DNA of 64,000 nucleotides from Pseudo-nitzschia pungens (GCA_037355855.1 CM074760.1:3650501-3714500), one strand, 5' to 3'. Positions 43,911-55,604 are shown, counted from the stretch's first letter. The notes: generated from the letters alone by a model not told the origin. Translations and numbers: made by a program.

Positions 43911-45812
43911 ATGAAGAAAGATGCCACCAATGCAAGCATATCAACTACATTTGAATTTGGTGAATCCAGCGACAATGACGCAGATTCGGACGAAAATGAC
44001 GCCTCCATAGATGTGTCTACAAGCATCTGGACGATTCCTCTGCCACCAACACGCTCTCCTGCTCATCGACACCATTCTCGACGATTGAAACCATTGACGA
44101 ATATCAACACATCAACTCCGTTGCTGCGTCCTGTGCGTCGCCAAAAACAACACGGTCCTCGCGACCACCATCGATATCCGTTGGATCATTCTCATGACGA
44201 TGATGACGAGAATATTCTTCCCACCAGCAGACTTTTTGGAGAGTCGAACTTTCTGTCCCCGACAACAGCAACAACGAAAACCACGTCGTCGAAATCCTCG
44301 AAACCAGAAGGTTTGGCGGGTTGGTTTTTTGGATTCATGTACGAGGACGACTACAACGAATCGTTTGATTTCGATGATGACGACGAAGACGACATAGGAG
44401 GGAGTACGAGCGTATGGAACGCTCTCAATTTGGCAATCTTTGCGAGTTATATGCTAACAACCGCAGCAACAGCCCTTCCCGTCCTCTTAATTCCTACCAT
44501 CGGTCAGGATTTTCTGGAAGACGACAACGAAAAATCAGCGTTTTCTTCCCGTGCGGCATCGTCTGCCGTTCTGGGAATCGCCTGTGGAAAATTTCTAAAC
44601 GGGCAGGTGGGAGATTTCCTTGGTGCCAGGAGAACTTCTTCCCTGTATTCCATGTTGTTGGCGCTGGCACTTCTCGGTCTTGCGTTGTCGCGAAGCGCCG
44701 CTTCCGCGACTACGTCATGTTTTTACGTGGAATTTTTCCAGAGCGTACAGTGGCCGTGCATCATCGTGGTTCTGGGCACGCACTACAGCCCACCACACCA
44801 CACTGCCCAGTACGAGAGTGGTATCTTCATGGCCAGTATTGCATCGCGATTCGGGGCCCTCCTCGGGATCCCATTCTTTTCGATGCTGTTGCACCGATCC
44901 AATTGGCGTCTGGTGTGCCTTACTGGGGCTTGGATTGCAGCGATTGGATCTTCCATCACGTACTTATATGTAAGCGATTCGCAGATTCGGGTCAACGAGC
45001 CGCAGAACCCGCTGCATCCCAACCTATTGCAACAAATAGCAGTACTGGATCCGGTCAAGAATCCCAAGCGATGCCTAGTTGTTTCCATCAAGGTCTTGCA
45101 TTCCGTTATAGCGAACAATCTCCTTCCCTCCTTTCGACACGTTCTCACGAGTGGTACATTCTGGGTTGTGGCCCTTGCTCATACGGGATCGTCCATGGTT
45201 CGGAGTTCCCAACGGATTCTTGGAACATATTTTTATGATACATCCTTTGGGTCTCTATCCAAAACCCGAGCGGGTGGTCTTGCTATCTTTCTGTCGCTTG
45301 GGACGATGCTGGGACTCGGGATTGCCGGCAATATGTTTTCCCAACGAAAAGAACGGCAACGAAAATGGCTTGTCTCCCGGCTGTACATCGTCACAATCAT
45401 CGCTTGTTATTCCTTGGCGATACTGGCCATTCCGCGTCTGCGGCATTTCATCGATTCTCCAGAGCTCGTTTTGTTTTTCCAGGTGGTCGCTTCACTCGTC
45501 ATGGGCTTTGGAATTTCCGTCATGTACTCCCTCATTCCCGGTCTGGTGGGATCTGCGTTTGGACGACACAGGGGTTCGTACATTGCTTATACAGACGGAG
45601 TTGCCTTTGGTGTTGCCTCCATTGTATGGAGAATCGTGGCGAGTGCGGTGGCAAACGGCAATCCGGAAGGCGGTGGGTGGGCCTACGGTTGGGCTGCTGT
45701 GGCGCTATTGGTTGTCCTTTGCGCTATTCTGATGGTCGAGTTCATGGAACATTACTTCGTTCGCGTCTCCGGACGACACAACGGGACCTATGAAACCATT
45801 ATTTTTGCCTGA
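43911..45812 (+). CDS. Major facilitator superfamily transporter
   Basis: 633 residues from the first ATG at 43911. Residues 1-160 are an acidic, Ser/Thr-rich cytosolic N-terminus. About 12 hydrophobic segments follow, starting at LAIFASYMLTTAATALPVLL. The loop after the second segment reads NGQVGDFLGARRTS, a match to MFS motif A (GxLaDrxGrR). Further segments include SSLYSMLLALALLGLALS, GLAIFLSLGTMLGLGIAG and VVASLVMGFGISVMYSLIPG. A long central cytosolic loop divides it into two six-helix halves. The substrate is not predictable; an organophosphate- or sugar-type role is possible. An upstream exon cannot be excluded, since the frame extends to 43884 without an ATG. Confidence 0.85.
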   Translation: MKKDATNASISTTFEFGESSDNDADSDENDASIDVSTSIWTIPLPPTRSPAHRHHSRRLKPLTNINTSTPLLRPVRRQKQHGPRDHHRYPLDHSHDDDDENILPTSRLFGESNFLSPTTATTKTTSSKSSKPEGLAGWFFGFMYEDDYNESFDFDDDDEDDIGGSTSVWNALNLAIFASYMLTTAATALPVLLIPTIGQDFLEDDNEKSAFSSRAASSAVLGIACGKFLNGQVGDFLGARRTSSLYSMLLALALLGLALSRSAASATTSCFYVEFFQSVQWPCIIVVLGTHYSPPHHTAQYESGIFMASIASRFGALLGIPFFSMLLHRSNWRLVCLTGAWIAAIGSSITYLYVSDSQIRVNEPQNPLHPNLLQQIAVLDPVKNPKRCLVVSIKVLHSVIANNLLPSFRHVLTSGTFWVVALAHTGSSMVRSSQRILGTYFYDTSFGSLSKTRAGGLAIFLSLGTMLGLGIAGNMFSQRKERQRKWLVSRLYIVTIIACYSLAILAIPRLRHFIDSPELVLFFQVVASLVMGFGISVMYSLIPGLVGSAFGRHRGSYIAYTDGVAFGVASIVWRIVASAVANGNPEGGGWAYGWAAVALLVVLCAILMVEFMEHYFVRVSGRHNGTYETIIFA

Positions 45813-46087
45813 TTTCGAACGACGAGTAAACCGTTCAAATTGGAAACGAATTCAGCAGCTCCATTGTGCCGCCCGGTTGCATAGAAACAATAGATATTAT
45901 TTTTAAAATAAACATTAAACATAGAACACGATTCACTGATAGATTAATTATTTTTTTTGTGTCGCGATGTGTATCATGCGGCATTTGCGTCTATCTAATT
46001 GCTCCTGTGTGCGTGTGCCTCAAACTATCTGCGAGGAAAAAGGATAGTTTCCACCTAATGCTTTGTTCTACCGCATACTGCATTCGA

Positions 46088-47101
46088 TCACACCGTGAAC
46101 GATTCGCCACATCCGCACTCTCCCTTGGAATTCGGATTCTTGAAGGTGAATTCACTCGAGAGTTCCGTCTCTTCCCAGTCCATCACGGTTCCAACCACGT
46201 TGAAGAGGGCCATGGGCTCCACAAAAATTTTGACTCCGTGGGCTTGCATTTCAATGTCCTTTTCCGGCTTTTCAAATGCGTAATTCAGGGTGTACGACAA
46301 CCCGTTGCACCCTCTCCGCTTGACTCCCAGCCGGATTCCGATGGCTCCCTTTGCGTTTTCACCCTGCAAAATCTGTTTTATCCGTTCCGCCCCTCGCTCC
46401 GTCTGAACCGGAACAAAAATTCCGGAACGCGAATCGATCGGTCGATCAACATAATTGTTGGCGTGTTGGTTGCATCGCGTTCCCAAAACGATGGTGCATA
46501 TTGTCGTCGAACGTCACGATTGGTGCGGTCCGCGTTCGGATCATTGAATGAAAAAAGATAGGCAATCCCGAGAAATCGATACGCATCGCAATGAGATTGG
46601 CTTTCCTTCGCCGTCTAAAGCACGTTGCAACACACAATTCGGACGATCTTCGTCGAGAATTGAATCGCGTTCGAATAATAATAATAATAATGCCGCAGCT
46701 CTGCTTCGTTCGGTACTTACCAGCACGATCGGATCCTTGGTTTCCAGCTTTCGTCGTCTGGGGGCCCGTTCTTCTGCCGCCACGGCACTGGACAGGCTCC
46801 GGCTTTGGATGCTTCGACCGGCGGGAGATGCGCCGCCGATGCTTCGCGACGTCCGCAAAAAACAATTGGTTTCATTGTTACCGGCCACCCCGGCCGTTCG
46901 GCTCGTGGTGGGTGCCGCTCGATCACCGAGGGCTCCCGATCGCTGCGTTGCGGTTTGTATCCCGCGACCGGTTGTGGATCCGTGTGCCGAACGGGCGACT
47001 GTTGGCGCGCGGGCGTTCGCCGTTGCAAGGGTCGAACCCCGAGTCCTGGCCACCGCAGCGATCACGCGGTTGGCGGCTGCGAACGACGACGGAGATTGCA
47101 T
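46088..47101 (-). CDS. Mitochondrial A-type iron-sulfur carrier (ISCA1-like)
   Basis: Carries Fe-S clusters to mitochondrial [4Fe-4S] proteins. Two exons, 47101-46721 and 46402-46088, join in phase 0 over a 318-bp intron (donor GTGCTG/GTAAGT, acceptor GGTTCAG/ACGGAG). The join gives KDPIVLTERGAERIKQIL, the conserved start of the HesB/IscA domain; the protein has 231 residues. The three ligand cysteines are present at about 159 (GVKRRGCNGLSY), 223 and 225 (ECGCGESF). The first 110 residues are rich in Ala, Arg, Ser and Thr with almost no acids, as in a long mitochondrial presequence. The gene converges on the MFS gene with 275 bp between them. Confidence 0.95.
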
Positions 47102-48743
47102 CGTTTTCGAACCTTTGTGTCCGGGTGAAGTATGGTGTCGATTAAAAAAGTCTTTCGCTCAAAGGTCGCTTCCAAAAAGCCGTCCGTTCTTACTTTTTTT
47201 TGCACGAGACACACTTGTACGGTATTCTTGGTGTTGCCGAAGTTGTTGCGTTTGTGAGAAAGCCCTCATCAAAGTTTCTTCGATCTTCCGGTAACTTACG
47301 TGCGGTAAGACCTTACGGTACTTTACGAGTAATTACTACGGCTTACTGTACGGTAAAAAAAACACTTCGAAGAAAATGCACGATTTGACGAATGAATCGT
47401 ACAAGAAATCACTTCTACCGGTAAACTTACCGTAAGATTACTCGTAAGGTTACCGGTAACTTACGAGTAACCTTAACCTTAACTTATGCACACAATAAAG
47501 TACAGTGATTGTTGAATATGAATGATATTACGAAGTAGTAGTACCAGTAGTATGTATCATCAACGAAGGTGTGTACATGGGGAAAACAATGAACCAGAAG
47601 TGTGAACCTTTTGGATCGAGGAAGTGAATGCACACGGATGGAAGAAGGTGGCAAACCGCTCACTCCAAGCTAACCAACATTGTCAAACGGGTAAGATTTG
47701 TGAGAGGACAAGGAAGGCAACATCCAAGCAAGCTGCAACTTCACTGACACGTACGAGTACCTAACCGTACTATACGTACTGTATGACCGTACGTAAGCTT
47801 ACTTGGTGGCTCGAGAAGTTGGTCATACGGTACGAAACCTACGGTACGGTACCGTTTCGGAGAAGTCAGTCCCGAACTACTCATGAACAAGAATCAGAAT
47901 TCATGAATCCGGATAAAAGAACAACGAAAACAAGAATAAGAACACGAAGTACAAGTAAGATCCTACGAGCACTACCGTACTCGTAGAGTTTTGTTCAAGC
48001 ATGTGTGGCCGGTAAGTTATCGACTAAAGCTCATTATCACGTAAAAAAGAAATGGAAAAAATTATGTCCGATTTTGTGACGAGTGCGCCCTGACCACGAG
48101 GACATGCCGTAGGGAAGACATGCTGTACGGTAAGGTTTTACGAGTAATTAACAACGAACGCGCTGCATGGAACTTTTGAGGCGTAAGATTACGACCAACG
48201 ATTGCCTTTTATTGCGTGCGTTACGTAAATTCACACGTACGACTTCGTATCGTTTTTCAATACCGTTCGATTTACAACGAACCGCACCGTAGCAATCACC
48301 ATGATTCGTACCTTACCGTAATTACCGTACAGGAAAGAGCCTTTGCCGTTCATACTCGGGTCCATTACATAATAGCACGGGAAAATTTGCGAAAAGCATC
48401 GAGCCAGTCGGCTATTCGTCCGTACCATAAGGGTTCATTGTCCATCAAAGAACCGTACCGTACAAAACTGCACCCCCGACTCCCAACACAGACCGTCCTC
48501 GAGCCATACTTGTCGCACGAGTAGTAGTAATTACTTGTGGCGCTGACTTTCGCGACAAAGAACATTGCCGACATTGCGATTCATTTTTTTTTGCAATAGC
48601 CAAAACGCTTCGAGTTTACAGTACTGTACTTCCGAAAGCTTGGCATCGACAGTACCGGTAGAGCTGTCTGCCTCTCAGCTCACGTTGCTCGCCTTTTTCG
48701 CTTCGCTCGATTGCCGCACTAGATTTTTCAAACACGAGAAAGG
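47102..48743. promoter_or_regulatory. 1.6-kb divergent intergenic region (ISCA1 / SAPS)
   Basis: No coding-like frame on either strand. The sequence is unusually rich in overlapping CCGTA, TACGGTA, GTAACCGT and GTACGG words, which also occur near other genes in the window. It lies between two divergent starts, so it must contain both promoters. Confidence 0.45.
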
Positions 48744-51700
48744 ATGTCGTTGTTGGACGCAGAAGGCCTCATGAACGGGGACATTTGGTCCAATGGTGCC
48801 TTTGATTTCGATTCTCCGCTGAAGGACTTGTTGGACTCGGGGAACTACACACTGGAGCAGATCTTGGCCGAGGACGAACTCCTGCAAGAATTACGGGGAC
48901 TGAATCCAGAATTGATGAATTTTTTCTCTACGCACGAGACCGTTGCCGGACTGCTGCAATATATTATTCTTCACCCAAAGAAACAGGTGTCGAAATCGGT
49001 CGAGAATGACAAAGCAAAAAATGATGCGAATGGGAGTGTTGCTGGCGATGAAAACGTTACGCAAAACGAAGAAACAACAACCACCGAGGCTCAAAGCGAC
49101 GATACGAGTGAAACTAGAAGCGGAGAAAACGGGGGTAGTGCTGCAGCGGACTCTGGCCTAACCGAATCAGAAGGTGAGGGGTCAACGACAACGGCAACGA
49201 CAACGACGTCATCGACGACCAGAGAACCAGGGAAATGGTTGCAAGGAGAAGATTTTGCCGAAGAAGAAACAAATCACACGCAACAACAACAACAACAACA
49301 GAAAACACAACAACAACTAGAGGACAACCATTATATTCGCTATCCCTACATGGCATGCGAGGTGATTTGTTGCGAGCTCAAAGGTGTTATTGACATAATA
49401 GTGAATGGATTTGTTCCTTTGTTGGAAACCGGCTACGATGAGGAAGAAGACGGTGGGGAACAAGTGGTGAATAATCAGAATGAATCGTCATCACTACCAA
49501 CGGCATCCATGCTATTGAGTGACGACGCGAGAGGGAGGCGCATGCTCGACCTTTTGTTCTCGATTCTTTACGAGTCTGAGGATGGAGAGATTGATGACTA
49601 TCGCGCGGGGTACTTTGAAAAGGTCTTGACCGTTCTGTTGAGAAATCGACCGAACGACATTGCCGAATATCTGAATGACGGTGGAGGGAAGGGCAACACA
49701 ACCCTGATGTCCGCCTTGTTTAAACACTTGTACTCTCATTCACTTATGCAGATTGTCCAGCGGTTAATGCTACCCCAACCTCCCCTACCGGAAAAACCGG
49801 AGGATGAAGACGACAACAGCAAGGGCGACGATAACGACTGCGGAGAACTCTTCAATGATACTCTGGAGATCAATGGCGATGGGTTTGAATCATTTCGATG
49901 CAATTGGTCGGAATCCGATACAGCGCTTCGAATGATCGTGGGTTGCCTCACGAATGGTGATAACGATAATGGCAACAGCCAAGCAAATACCCCGTCGACA
50001 ACAGAACTTGTTGAAGATGATGAGAATGACAACCAAGAAGATCGAAAACTCGATTTGTATCGCAATTCGTCGGAAGTTCTGATCACCATTATCCAAAATT
50101 CCCCATTGAGTTCGCGCACGATGTGCACACTTACGACAGATCCAATTCTAGAGACCTTGATTGACGCTGCGACGCATGTCGAAGAAGGTTCGGAATTCAG
50201 TCGCCACGAAAGCCGGCTAACTTGTGCTATGAGTGTGCTGGAGAGTCTAATTCTGCAACTTGGTGGCTACGGGTCGGTCGCTTCACTGAGTCACTGCGAA
50301 GAAGAGGGAGCTGGGCATGATGCTATTCAAAATTCATTGGACGAAATATTAGTCGGTGATGACAAGGTCACAACGGAAGCATTAATGGGGGAAGGCGAAG
50401 CATCAACTGCTACTTCTGGCCAACAAGAGGCTCTTGTTTCAACGGAGGAAACCAAAAATTTCGCTACTCCGGCAACACTTATACGCCACTTGCCGGAGCT
50501 GCTTTTTTCTTTGGGCAACTTACTGCTTTATCCCGAGGCCGAAAATTGGGTGTCTCCGACGCAATTTTCGAAGACAAAACCGCAACATCTTCTTGGGTTT
50601 TCGAGGCTTCGGATTGTGCGGCTTCTCGAATCGCTTGTATTGCTTGGCAATCAAAACGTCGATTCGGTCCTCTGCGAGTCTAGCTGTTTAGAGACATGTT
50701 TGGATTTGTTCTGGAAGTTTCAGTGGTGTTCGATGCTGCATCAGTCCGTGGCGAACCTTTTGGTTCATGTACTCGAAGGACACAACTCAAGATCCGAGCT
50801 TCAGTCGTACTTTATTGTGAGATGCAATTTGCTTGGGCGTCTCATGTATTCGTTCTGGGATAAGGGAGCCGAAGGGGTGACTCCGTCGTTTGGCAACGAA
50901 TCGAATACCGAACTATCGGAAAGCATCATGGGGCAAAAGGATAGTGACAGCGAGAATTCTCCGACTGTTTCTTCTGTGCTTAGTGAGAGAGGGAGCAGTA
51001 TCGCGGATGATGTTCTTCCCGTATCCGACGACGATGTCGATGCAGCGATGGAACAAGAGCAAGATTCTGCCTCGTTTCCTGAACTGGAAGCATCGTCAGA
51101 ACTAAAACAGTTCGACGAAAAAAATGACGAAGATCAAACGGGAGACAGCTCCAGTGAGTGTCACAACGAGTCGAAAGAACCATCACTACGAATTGGTTAT
51201 ATGGGCCATGTTATTATAATATGTCAAGCAGTGGTTCAAGCATGCACAGACGATAATGATACAGCAGAAGACACGGACGAAGCTCCCGAAGAAATGGGTG
51301 ATGATGGTGAACACACTACAGCCAACAATGAAACTGAAAAATCAGACGCAGATGACTGTACGTCGGTTTGTGATGACTCTCCATCGGACTCGCTGATACT
51401 GAGGCGGCTCATCAAGAAACACCATCTCGGAAAAATATGGCAGGATTTTGTCTTGACCAAATTAGCTTCTGAAACTTCTTTGCAAGCCACTCCCCTTGGC
51501 GGATTTCAGGCTTCCACGCTGGGAACAGATCCGCTTCACATGCATCGTCCCGGGCTCGAAGACGATGGTGGGTACGATAACGACGACGGAGAAGCACCAT
51601 CGCTGCCTCAAAGAGACCACATCGATATGGATGACAACGACTTGGAAGTTGCAGCGAGCATGATGGCGGGCTTGAATCTTGGTCAAGGTGTTGGCAACAA

Positions 51701-52187
51701 CGGAGATGACGAACCACAATCGAGTGTAGCTCAAAGTGGTTACATGTTTGATGACCCTCTCGGCGGTGGAGGATTTAAGGGCTTCGACGAGGATGATGAT
51801 GATGATGATGATGATGGAGACAGCAGCAGCGACGAAGAACCCGACATGCTGGACAGCTCAAGGACGTCGTCGGAGGACGAAACCTCGAGCGAACACGAAG
51901 CACCGGTTTTGGACCTTTTTGCTGGCAACTTTGCGTTGGGCGACGACGCTCCGGGAGACTTGCCTTTCTCGGATTTTGCGAACTTCGACGATGCCTTTGC
52001 GGATACGCCGAACGTGGACGATGGTCCGGAGAAGGAAGAGAAAAACAATTTCGATAGCATATTTGGGGATGTTAAGAGTCGCGATATACTGTTGGATGAC
52101 TTTGACGAACCGCCCGAGAACGGAATATTTGAAGAACCAGCAATCGTCGGTACGGAATTATCCACTGGCGAAGCAGAAGCCGTTTGA
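48744..52187 (+). CDS. SAPS-domain protein phosphatase 6 regulatory subunit
   Basis: Sit4-associated/PP6R regulatory subunit that binds and directs the PP6 catalytic subunit. A single exon of 1147 residues. The conserved N-terminus reads LDSGNYTLEQILAEDELLQE and LLQYIILHP; the SAPS body continues with YPYMACEVICCELKGVIDII, MLDLLFSILYESEDGEIDDY, AGYFEKVLTVLLRN and RLRIVRLLESLVLLGNQN, in the usual helical-repeat pattern. Long acidic or Thr/Gln-rich insertions (poly-Thr and poly-Gln near residues 145-195) interrupt it, and residues 900-1147 are an acidic tail with a poly-Asp run. SAPS proteins of animals and yeast are about 800-1000 residues. Confidence 0.92.
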   Translation: MSLLDAEGLMNGDIWSNGAFDFDSPLKDLLDSGNYTLEQILAEDELLQELRGLNPELMNFFSTHETVAGLLQYIILHPKKQVSKSVENDKAKNDANGSVAGDENVTQNEETTTTEAQSDDTSETRSGENGGSAAADSGLTESEGEGSTTTATTTTSSTTREPGKWLQGEDFAEEETNHTQQQQQQQKTQQQLEDNHYIRYPYMACEVICCELKGVIDIIVNGFVPLLETGYDEEEDGGEQVVNNQNESSSLPTASMLLSDDARGRRMLDLLFSILYESEDGEIDDYRAGYFEKVLTVLLRNRPNDIAEYLNDGGGKGNTTLMSALFKHLYSHSLMQIVQRLMLPQPPLPEKPEDEDDNSKGDDNDCGELFNDTLEINGDGFESFRCNWSESDTALRMIVGCLTNGDNDNGNSQANTPSTTELVEDDENDNQEDRKLDLYRNSSEVLITIIQNSPLSSRTMCTLTTDPILETLIDAATHVEEGSEFSRHESRLTCAMSVLESLILQLGGYGSVASLSHCEEEGAGHDAIQNSLDEILVGDDKVTTEALMGEGEASTATSGQQEALVSTEETKNFATPATLIRHLPELLFSLGNLLLYPEAENWVSPTQFSKTKPQHLLGFSRLRIVRLLESLVLLGNQNVDSVLCESSCLETCLDLFWKFQWCSMLHQSVANLLVHVLEGHNSRSELQSYFIVRCNLLGRLMYSFWDKGAEGVTPSFGNESNTELSESIMGQKDSDSENSPTVSSVLSERGSSIADDVLPVSDDDVDAAMEQEQDSASFPELEASSELKQFDEKNDEDQTGDSSSECHNESKEPSLRIGYMGHVIIICQAVVQACTDDNDTAEDTDEAPEEMGDDGEHTTANNETEKSDADDCTSVCDDSPSDSLILRRLIKKHHLGKIWQDFVLTKLASETSLQATPLGGFQASTLGTDPLHMHRPGLEDDGGYDNDDGEAPSLPQRDHIDMDDNDLEVAASMMAGLNLGQGVGNNGDDEPQSSVAQSGYMFDDPLGGGGFKGFDEDDDDDDDDGDSSSDEEPDMLDSSRTSSEDETSSEHEAPVLDLFAGNFALGDDAPGDLPFSDFANFDDAFADTPNVDDGPEKEEKNNFDSIFGDVKSRDILLDDFDEPPENGIFEEPAIVGTELSTGEAEAV

Positions 52188-52478
52188 ATGAATCCGCGCT
52201 TGATGGCTGATGAATTAAATTATACATTTACCATAATATTATTTTTTGTACTTGTATTATTATTATTATTAATACGTTACTTGTACCCATGGAAATTGAA
52301 TACATTATTCTTTTTTCTTGTTGTATTTTGATAACTCATTACGCGTAGAAACGAACGAATGAATGCCATGCCATGCCATGCGATGGGTAGAAGAATGCCG
52401 TGCCGTGCCGTGCCATGCCATGCCGCGCCATGCCGCGCCGTGCCTGTTGCTCGCAACAACCCCCTTGAAGTACGGCAT
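52188..52478. repeat. Convergent intergenic with GCCAT/GCCGT pentanucleotide microsatellite
   Basis: About 15 pentamers GCC(A/G)(T/C) alternate between ATGCC, GTGCC and CGCGCC variants at 52364-52444. It lies between the SAPS stop and the CRT-like stop. No gene. Confidence 0.88.
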
Positions 52479-54700
52479 TCATTCCTCAATGTCGTCAAAG
52501 AAGCTCTCGATTTCGGGATACACCGTCTCGAACGACGCGTCCTGCAGGCTGACCCGGTGGTATATTTCGGAACCCACCACCAAGAGTATCAGGCAGACCA
52601 GATTGAGGCTGTCGATGGCGGCCCCGTAGTTGAAATCCGGTATGTTCAGATCGTACGCGTAGAGAGAAATGACGGAGAGAATGATCCCGGCGCTGACTCC
52701 TCGATACATGACCCTGGTAGCTATCGGAGCATCGCGTCACCCGGAGCGCGAAACAAAACAAACAAAAACGAACAAACAAAAACAAACAAAAACAAAAGAC
52801 GCGTTGTTGTCGTTGTCGATGTCGTTGAGAGAACCTCCGCGTCGGATTATTGAACACTCAATCACGGCAAACAAGTCCATCGCAATCCCAAGTACGGTAA
52901 CTCATGCGAGAAAGCGGTACGTGTGTGCAACACACGCACACACTCACCTCCGCCATTGACAATCTTGTCGACCGCCACGACCACGCAAATCACCGAGAAG
53001 GAGTACAGCACGGCCAGCGACAACAGGTGCCCGCACGATGCCTCGTCGTAGTACCCGTTCTTGGCCGTTTCGTCGTCCAGGACCCCGAAAAAGCACTGCA
53101 ATCCCTCGGCAAAGTTCTTGCTGAATTCCGAGGACGGATAGAGCTCGGTCCAGTCTTCCGAGGCCGCGAATCCCAGCAGCGTGTACACCAGCGGCGACAC
53201 GATCGAGGCGAAGATCAGCTGAAAGACGGACAGCACGAAGTTCAGGTGGTCGTGCCGGACGGGCTGCTTGTACCGGAGAAAGACGTACTCCTTGTAGAGC
53301 TGCGAGGCGGCGGCCGGCAGGCAGCTCGAGACGAAAAACAAAATGGTGTTGAAGGCGGTCTGCGTCGGAATCTCGGTGGGCGACGCGTACCTGAAAAAGT
53401 CCTTGTCGACCAGCGTGTAGATGGAGGGGAAGAGGGCCAGCAGGACCGCCACCGAGATGACGACCGACCCCAGCAGGTGCTCGACCGACAGGCCCCCCCA
53501 TCCGGGCATGGGCCGTCCCGCGTTGCGATTGCGATTGCGATTGTTGCTGTTGCTGTTGTTGCTATTGTTGTGGTTTCTGTGAGTGTGGGTGTGAGTGCGA
53601 TTGTGATTGCTGCCGCCGCTGCTCTCCCGGCTGGTCGTGGCGGACGACTCGGCAACCGCCATCTCGTCGTCGTCTCCGTCTCCCTCGCCGTCGTCGTCCG
53701 GCCCCCCGTCCTCGCCGCACATCTTGCAGTGCCCGTCCGGATGGACCAGCTGGGACAAGAGCGCCGTGAGCGGTATCGTGAACTGGATGAGAATGACAAT
53801 GAGGGTCGGCGCGACGTGGTACCCGGTCAGAAAGACCAGAAGCATCTGCACCGTGTCGATGAGGGCCATCAATCCGACGTCGACCACCGGAATGCCCAGG
53901 GACGAAAAGGACGACGACGGCCGCATCGGCAGTGTCGCGGCATTTGTAGTTGTAGCGGAAGCACTACCACTACCACCACCGGCAGCGGCAGAGCACTCCC
54001 ACCTCGCGGAGATCGCCGACAGCAGCATTCCCAACCCCGCCAGCACCGCGTGCATCAGCACCACCATCTGCACCGCCAGCAGCCGAAAGGGACCCGACTG
54101 ATCGACGAGCAGCTTGTACGAGACCCGCTCCGTCGTGTAGGCCACGGCGAGGACGACGAACCAAAAGACAATCACGTACTTCTTTCTGCGGCCGACGACG
54201 CTTCCGCTTCCGTGTCTCGACAGCGACATCGGCGTCGGCGAATCCCACACGTTTTCGACATTGACGACAAAGGCGAAGCATCCCCTGGCGAGCGTCCAGC
54301 AACGGATCACCGCGCTGCCGAAACGCCGTCTCGGGTTCTCCGTCGCGTTCGCGTCCCGATCCGCTGCTTCCCAGTCGTCGTCGTCGTCGTCGTCGGTTTC
54401 CGTGAGATATTCGTCGTCGTCGTCGTCGTCGTCGTCGTTTTCTTCTTCTTCTTCTTCTTCGTCGTCGTAGTCTCCGTCCCCTTCCAGATCGCTGCTGTCC
54501 CGACTCGTGCTGGCAATCGCTCCGTACCGTTGATGATCCGCGGACGAAATCAGAGCGGAACCTTCGGTGTCCGTGTCTGCGTCTGCGTTTTCGGTATTGC
54601 TTCCGTTATCATTGTCGTTGTTTGCTTCCTCCCGGAGTCGATAGCGCTCCTGCTGCTCCTTTTCGTGGTGTTCCGCTTCGTCTAGCGCTCGTCGCAGCAT
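52479..54700 (-). CDS. CRT-like (chloroquine-resistance-transporter family) membrane transporter
   Basis: Drug/metabolite-superfamily transporter related to plant CLT and apicomplexan CRT proteins, which export glutathione, peptides or basic solutes from plastids or vacuoles. Two exons, 54700-52948 and 52720-52479, join in phase 1 over a 227-bp intron (donor GGCGGAG/GTGAGT, acceptor CCGATAG/CTACC). The join gives KIVNGGATRVMYRGVSAGII, the family's last-helix region; the protein has 664 residues. Helices are seen at VIVFWFVVLAVAYTTERVSY, VGLMALIDTVQMLLVFLTGY, PTLIVILIQFTIPLTALLSQ and others. The first 125 residues are an acidic tail with long Asp and Glu runs, and a His/Asn/Arg-rich loop of about 80 residues is inserted after HPDGHCKMCGEDGG. 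The substrate is unknown. Confidence 0.85.
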
Positions 54701-55604
54701 GCTTTTCGAGGTGCGATTGTTGAAATATATAGTGTTGGGTTGCGTTGTGATGCGGTGTGGCAGATGTCACGATTGCGAGTATCATTTTTGTTATTGCTGT
54801 ATTATTTTTTTCCTGAGTAAGGCTCTACTTCGTAACTTATTTACTACCGCAGCATTCATTTTGTGATTTGGATTAAAAGTGGATCGCTAAGCTTAGCCAG
54901 TATCGTACGGCTCTGTACCTAAAACTTGCCCGCAGCAGGAATCTGTACCGGTAGTTTTACGGTCGATCGGTGTTTCTTTCGCATTCATACCGTAGACTTG
55001 TCGTTTTGCGATCTACGGTAAGATTACAGTCGATCTTTCAGGAGACGAGGTGGGACCCGGGGTAGGGATCTGTACTGGAGCTACAGACCATATTTACGGT
55101 AAGTTACTCTTATGGCACTCAAGCATCTTATTGGTTATGCTACAGGGTTAAGGATGCTCAAACAATCTGATATCCCTCCGAACAACTCATGACACTTTTG
55201 AGAATGATAAATCTTACTAAGACTTAACCTTACTCTGTTCAGGCTTGTGCCACTGTGCTAACGGTGCCTGGTATTGTATGTGGATCCTATCGTACACTTT
55301 CGGTACGATTGAGTCGCGAGTCACAGTTAGATTCGATTCATTCCATTCGCCCGCGCAGGCCTCGTACCGGTAGGAGGGTTTCGGTCTTTCACCCGAAGCC
55401 GAAAGCGATCATCGTCTCTTCCCTCTGCTGTAACAACTCACCGCTCGCCACAACTCAGTGATCAGAACCGAACGACATCGCATCGCATCGCATCGCTGTC
55501 GCAACATCACAAAAAAAAAGAACAATCAAAATATTCAACAACAACAACAACTACTACTACTACACTACACTCTAGCAAAACTAATCAACAAACAAACAGA
55601 AGTC
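54701..55604. promoter_or_regulatory. Divergent intergenic region (CRT-like / MsrB-like)
   Basis: No coding-like frame. It separates two divergent starts. CATCG pentamers (55480-55500) and ACAACAACAACTACTACTAC near 55540-55565 lie in the likely 5' UTR of the downstream gene. Confidence 0.4.

Noticed and set aside
44414..45238. 274-codon frame inside the MFS gene
   Set aside because: Overlapping frame of a well-supported transporter; it lacks hydrophobic periodicity or known motifs.
46541..47294. Plus-strand frames over ISCA1 exon 1
   Set aside because: They are antisense to a presequence-coding exon whose splice to the HesB domain is exact.
52904..54685. Long plus-strand frame of 593 codons opposite the CRT-like gene
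   Set aside because: Antisense shadow with biased composition; the minus strand has membrane helices, a matching intron and family similarity.
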